The notes below the pieces were generated by a model. That model was not told the origin of the DNA. It did not search any database and worked only from the letters and a program-made list of their open reading frames with translations. DNA of 9,429 nucleotides from Bacteroidota bacterium (GTDB lineage: Bacteria > Bacteroidota > Bacteroidia > UKL13-3). The position numbers and the translations under genes were made by a program. Shown piece after piece: positions 6,807 to 9,429 of this stretch (positions are counted from its first letter, which is position 1; every line of letters begins with the position of its first letter). Location: the NCBI GenBank assembly GCA_010027395.1, contig RGVD01000097.1, positions 1 through 9,429 of the forward strand. Reading direction: 5' to 3'.

Positions 6807-7307
6807 ATGACTGACGTAGGAGCAAGCCAAAAAATAAAAGACGAAGTTAAGCTAAAGTTCACTGAATATTTAGAACACAACCAGCAAAGAAAAACCCCAG
6901 AAAGGTTTGCTATTTTGGATGAGATTTATTCAAACAAAGAGCACTTTGATGTTGAAACGCTTTTTATTCATATGAAAAATAGGAACTACAGGGTTAGCCG
7001 TGCCACGGTATATAATACCCTAGACCTGCTTTTGGAGTGTGGATTGGTTATTAAACACCAGTTTGGCAAGAATATAGCTCGCTATGAGAGGGCTTTTGGG
7101 TTCCGTCAGCACGACCACATGATATGTAACGAGTGTAATGATATTGTGGAGTTTTGTGACCCACGCATACACCAAATAAAAACCATGATGGGTGATTTGA
7201 TGAATTTTGAAGTAACCAATCATTCGTTGTATCTTTTTGGTAAACCCAAAGTGGATGCAGATAACAAATGTGTAAATTGTAAAATAACAGTAAAACAAGA
7301 TAATTAA
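6807..7307 (+). CDS. Fur-family metal-responsive transcription regulator
   Basis: This 166-residue DNA-binding repressor belongs to the Fur/PerR/Zur family. The N-terminal winged helix covers roughly residues 15-90, with RKTPERFAIL and the recognition-helix segment VSRATVYNTLDLLLECGLV. The dimerisation and metal domain follows: QHDHMICNEC (H102, D103, H104, C107, C110) and a second pair C155-x2-C158, giving a four-cysteine structural zinc site. H139 precedes the second pair, but about ten residues (GKPKVDADNK) separate them where many Fur proteins have a shorter GxCxxC, so this loop is extended. I cannot tell whether it senses iron, zinc or peroxide. AGGAAA lies directly before the ATG, one of the few Shine-Dalgarno-like sites here. 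purA follows after four bases, which implies cotranscription. The rsh-fur-purA order is, from memory, conserved in Bacteroidota. Confidence 0.93.
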   Translation: MTDVGASQKIKDEVKLKFTEYLEHNQQRKTPERFAILDEIYSNKEHFDVETLFIHMKNRNYRVSRATVYNTLDLLLECGLVIKHQFGKNIARYERAFGFRQHDHMICNECNDIVEFCDPRIHQIKTMMGDLMNFEVTNHSLYLFGKPKVDADNKCVNCKITVKQDN

Positions 7308-7311
7308 GATT

Positions 7312-8574
7312 ATGGTAGATGTAGTATTGGGGCTTCAGTGGGGCGATGAAGGTAAAGGTAAAATTGTAGATGTTTTAACACCACAATATGATGTGGTTGC
7401 GCGCTTTCAGGGCGGACCAAATGCCGGACATTCATTAGAGTTTAATGGTAAAAAATTTGTACTCAATACCATTCCTTCTGGTATATTTCATGAGCATTGC
7501 ATCAATATCATTGGCAATGGTGTGGTGATTGATCCTGTTCAACTAAAAAAAGAAATTGAAAAGGCCACTGAGGCTGGGGTTGATTTGAAAAAGAATCTAT
7601 TCATCTCTCAAAAAGCACACTTGATATTACCTACTCACCGTCTGGTAGACGCAGCTTCAGAAGCACATAAAGGTGAGCATAAAATTGGTTCAACACTACG
7701 AGGCATCAGCCCAACTTACCAAGATAAAATTGGCCGCAGTGGTTTGAGAATAGGTGATATTTTAAATCCAAATTTTAAACAGAAGTACGAGGCAGCTGCC
7801 CAAATTCACAGGAAATTACTTGATTCGTTAAACTTCAATTATGATTTGGCCGAACATGAGCCAGCATTTTTTGAGGCGGTTGAGTTTGTTAAACAATTTA
7901 GAATCATCAATTCAGAGTATGTAATCAATGATTTGATAAGCAAAGGCAAAAAAGTTTTGGCCGAAGGTGCCCAAGGTACTTTGCTTGATATAGATTTTGG
8001 GTCTTATCCATTTGTAACCTCTTCAAATACCATTACCGGTGGTGCTTGCACGGGATTGGGTATTGCTCCCCAACAGATAAATAAGGTGTATGGGATATTC
8101 AAAGCCTATTGTACCCGCGTGGGTAGTGGTCCGTTCCCTACAGAGCAAATAAACGAAACAGGCGAAAAACTCAGAAAATTAGGTCATGAATTTGGTGCTA
8201 CCACAGGCCGTCCGCGCAGAACAGGTTGGTTGGATTTGCCTACACTTAAGTATTCTATCATGCTTAATGGAGTTACAGATTTGATATGCACCAAAAGCGA
8301 TGTATTAAGTGGCTTTGATGATGTATTGGTTTGCAACCAATACAATATTGATGGGCAAATAACTTCAGAACTTCCTTTTAACCTAAACGATATTCAAGTA
8401 AATCCTATCTACCAAACATTTAATGGTTGGAGTGAAGATTTAACCAAAATACGCAAGTATGCTGATTTGCCAGACACTTTTAAGAATTACATGGATTTTG
8501 TAGAAAAAGAAATTGGTGTGGGTGTAGGTGTTATCTCTGTTGGACCTGATAGGGAAGAGACGATTATGAGATAA
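7312..8574 (+). CDS. purA: Adenylosuccinate synthetase
   Basis: This enzyme joins IMP and aspartate using GTP to form adenylosuccinate, the first committed step to AMP. The protein has 420 residues, normal for the family, and looks intact. The GTP-binding loop reads QWGDEGKGK (9-17) with catalytic D12, and NAGH places catalytic H40; these match D13 and H41 of the E. coli enzyme. Also visible are the IMP-site segment GSTLRGISPTYQDK, EGAQGTLLDIDFGSYPFVTSSN split around the usual nucleotide contacts, TGRPRRTGWLD (from T298, with R300, R302 and R303) and the guanine-binding KSDVL. The start ATG lies four bases after the fur stop, so translation is probably coupled. No promoter of its own is seen. 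Convergent transcription from 8592 ends 17 bases beyond its stop. Confidence 0.97.
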   Translation: MVDVVLGLQWGDEGKGKIVDVLTPQYDVVARFQGGPNAGHSLEFNGKKFVLNTIPSGIFHEHCINIIGNGVVIDPVQLKKEIEKATEAGVDLKKNLFISQKAHLILPTHRLVDAASEAHKGEHKIGSTLRGISPTYQDKIGRSGLRIGDILNPNFKQKYEAAAQIHRKLLDSLNFNYDLAEHEPAFFEAVEFVKQFRIINSEYVINDLISKGKKVLAEGAQGTLLDIDFGSYPFVTSSNTITGGACTGLGIAPQQINKVYGIFKAYCTRVGSGPFPTEQINETGEKLRKLGHEFGATTGRPRRTGWLDLPTLKYSIMLNGVTDLICTKSDVLSGFDDVLVCNQYNIDGQITSELPFNLNDIQVNPIYQTFNGWSEDLTKIRKYADLPDTFKNYMDFVEKEIGVGVGVISVGPDREETIMR

Positions 8575-8578
8575 GATT

Positions 8579-8599
8579 TTCCTTACGTAAGCTAAGGAA
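8579..8599. terminator. Weak hairpin between purA and the convergent gene
   Basis: TTCCTTA (8579-8585), seven bases, TAAGGAA (8593-8599) gives a 7-base-pair stem; the inner palindrome CTTACGTAAG (8582-8591) is an alternative fold. It spans the 17-base gap and the last codons of the minus-strand gene. No T-run follows on either strand, so termination here would be inefficient or depend on Rho. Confidence 0.35.
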
Positions 8600-9137
8600 T
8601 CACTACACAATTCTTTTGATTGGCTATTACTTCAGCTGAACCTCTTATGGCTACTACGGTCATAGCTGCTCCATTTTCACCACCACTGCAATTAAATCCT
8701 GCTCCGGGTGAATTATCGAATTTCCAAGCAAATTTAGGTTTAGCCTTGGTAGAAAAGGCAACAGTATTGGTAAGTTGAATGGTAAAGCATTTTACCTTGC
8801 CATGCGCTGCTATGGATGTACCCGCACCTTTTGAAACACTATTAATTATTTTTCTTAAATAGTCATCTGCTGACACATTATACATCGCATTCCCTTTTTG
8901 TTGTGAAGCAACTAATTCACTTGAAACTGCTGATACTTCTATTATCCCTTCGTTTTTCCAAGCTGGATTTACATTCAGGGCAATGGTGCCACCTCTTAAT
9001 TCAAACTCACTTTCACCTGTATTGTAAATAAATACATCAAATTGGTAGGTAGTTGGATTAATCAATTTGCCATTTTCAACTTTCCATAAAAATGATGGCA
9101 GTTGTGCAAAACTAATAAAGGTTATTTTTTTTGTCAT
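8592..9137 (-). CDS. Unrecognised protein, probable secreted or surface beta-rich domain
   Basis: This 181-residue protein matches no family I can name with confidence. Its style, with alternating strands and many N, G, S and T residues (for example FDVFIYNTGESEFELRGG and CFTIQLTNTVAFS), resembles beta-sandwich domains found at the start of large exported proteins of Bacteroidota. The N-terminus MTKKITFISFAQ looks like a compressed signal peptide: basic residues, a hydrophobic core of about seven residues, and the FAQ ending that is common at Bacteroidota cleavage sites. Exported relatives would normally carry a longer core. The C-terminus stops at CVVIP with no sorting domain, so this may be a stand-alone domain or the front remnant of a larger protein. 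Three cysteines are present. It starts 58 bases after the pdxJ stop, so it may share that transcript. No convincing promoter is seen in the gap. Confidence 0.65.
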   Translation of the reverse strand: MTKKITFISFAQLPSFLWKVENGKLINPTTYQFDVFIYNTGESEFELRGGTIALNVNPAWKNEGIIEVSAVSSELVASQQKGNAMYNVSADDYLRKIINSVSKGAGTSIAAHGKVKCFTIQLTNTVAFSTKAKPKFAWKFDNSPGAGFNCSGGENGAAMTVVAIRGSAEVIANQKNCVVIP

Positions 9138-9195
9138 GGCTTGTTTAATTGTGAAAGCACGAATATAGTAATCTTTGAAAATTAGAATAGTTAAT

Positions 9196-9429
9196 TTACA
9201 AAAGTTGTCTTTTGTATAGCTGGATCGTGTTTTCTAAACCATAATACAAGGCATCGCAAACTAGCGCATGACCAATTGATACTTCTAGCAGTTGAGGTAT
9301 GTTTTGTTTGAAATATTTTAGGTTTTCTAAACTTAGGTCGTGACCAGCATTTATGCCTAATCCGAGTTGCTGTGCATGATTGGCAGCCAGAACAAAATTA
9401 TGGATGGCAGCTCTTTTGTCGATGTTATA
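9196..9429 (-). CDS. pdxJ: Pyridoxine 5'-phosphate synthase, C-terminal part (5' end outside window)
   Basis: The visible 77 residues form the end of PdxJ, the TIM-barrel enzyme that condenses 1-deoxyxylulose 5-phosphate with 3-amino-2-oxopropyl phosphate to make pyridoxine 5'-phosphate in the DXP-dependent vitamin B6 pathway. Diagnostic segments are LGLGINAGHDLSLENL, whose histidine matches active-site H193 of E. coli PdxJ, and LLEVSIGHALVCDALYYGLENTI, which contains the phosphate-binding end of the barrel. The frame ends at a normal TAA after KRQLL. The gene begins beyond the right window edge, so its start and promoter cannot be judged. No terminator hairpin follows, and the downstream gene is 58 bases away on the same strand. 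Confidence 0.93.
   Translation of the reverse strand, partial: YNIDKRAAIHNFVLAANHAQQLGLGINAGHDLSLENLKYFKQNIPQLLEVSIGHALVCDALYYGLENTIQLYKRQLL

Overview
The window looks like a chromosomal piece of a Bacteroidota bacterium. Three things point there. Several starts have the Bacteroidota vegetative promoter pattern (TTTG, about 19 bases, then TAnnTTTG), with few Shine-Dalgarno sites. The order rsh, fur, purA is, to my recollection, typical of the phylum. The trigger factor and PdxJ tail also read as Bacteroidota versions.

Layout. Positions 1-2470 hold two divergent, AT-rich ATPase genes. On the minus strand is a long protein with a C-terminal classic AAA domain, cut by the window edge. On the plus strand is a 277-residue protein made only of a DnaB/RecA-like helicase core, in which the usual catalytic glutamate is asparagine. 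They share a 135-base control region with two promoters and an inverted repeat between them. Neither has a function I recognise, and together they are the best candidate here for an undescribed system. Sampled lines in this pair have about 22-33% G+C, against 37-42% in the housekeeping genes.

Positions 2471-2803 are non-coding and repeat-rich. They hold two REP-like hairpins in opposite orientation with the same 11-base loop but different, still paired stems, a small palindrome, a dispersed-type repeat and the trigger factor terminator.

Positions 2804-4347 carry tig (trigger factor) and tRNA-Leu(UAG), both minus strand, with a terminator between them and a near-perfect promoter before the tRNA. 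Positions 4473-8574 carry rsh, fur and purA on the plus strand: (p)ppGpp control, a metal-responsive regulator and AMP synthesis. The rsh frame is broken by what looks like a 31-base deletion that removes a conserved ten-residue segment. This is either a real mutation or a sequence error.

Positions 8592-9429 carry, on the minus strand, an unrecognised 181-residue protein that looks like a surface or secreted domain with a shortened signal peptide, preceded by the end of pdxJ (vitamin B6 synthesis).
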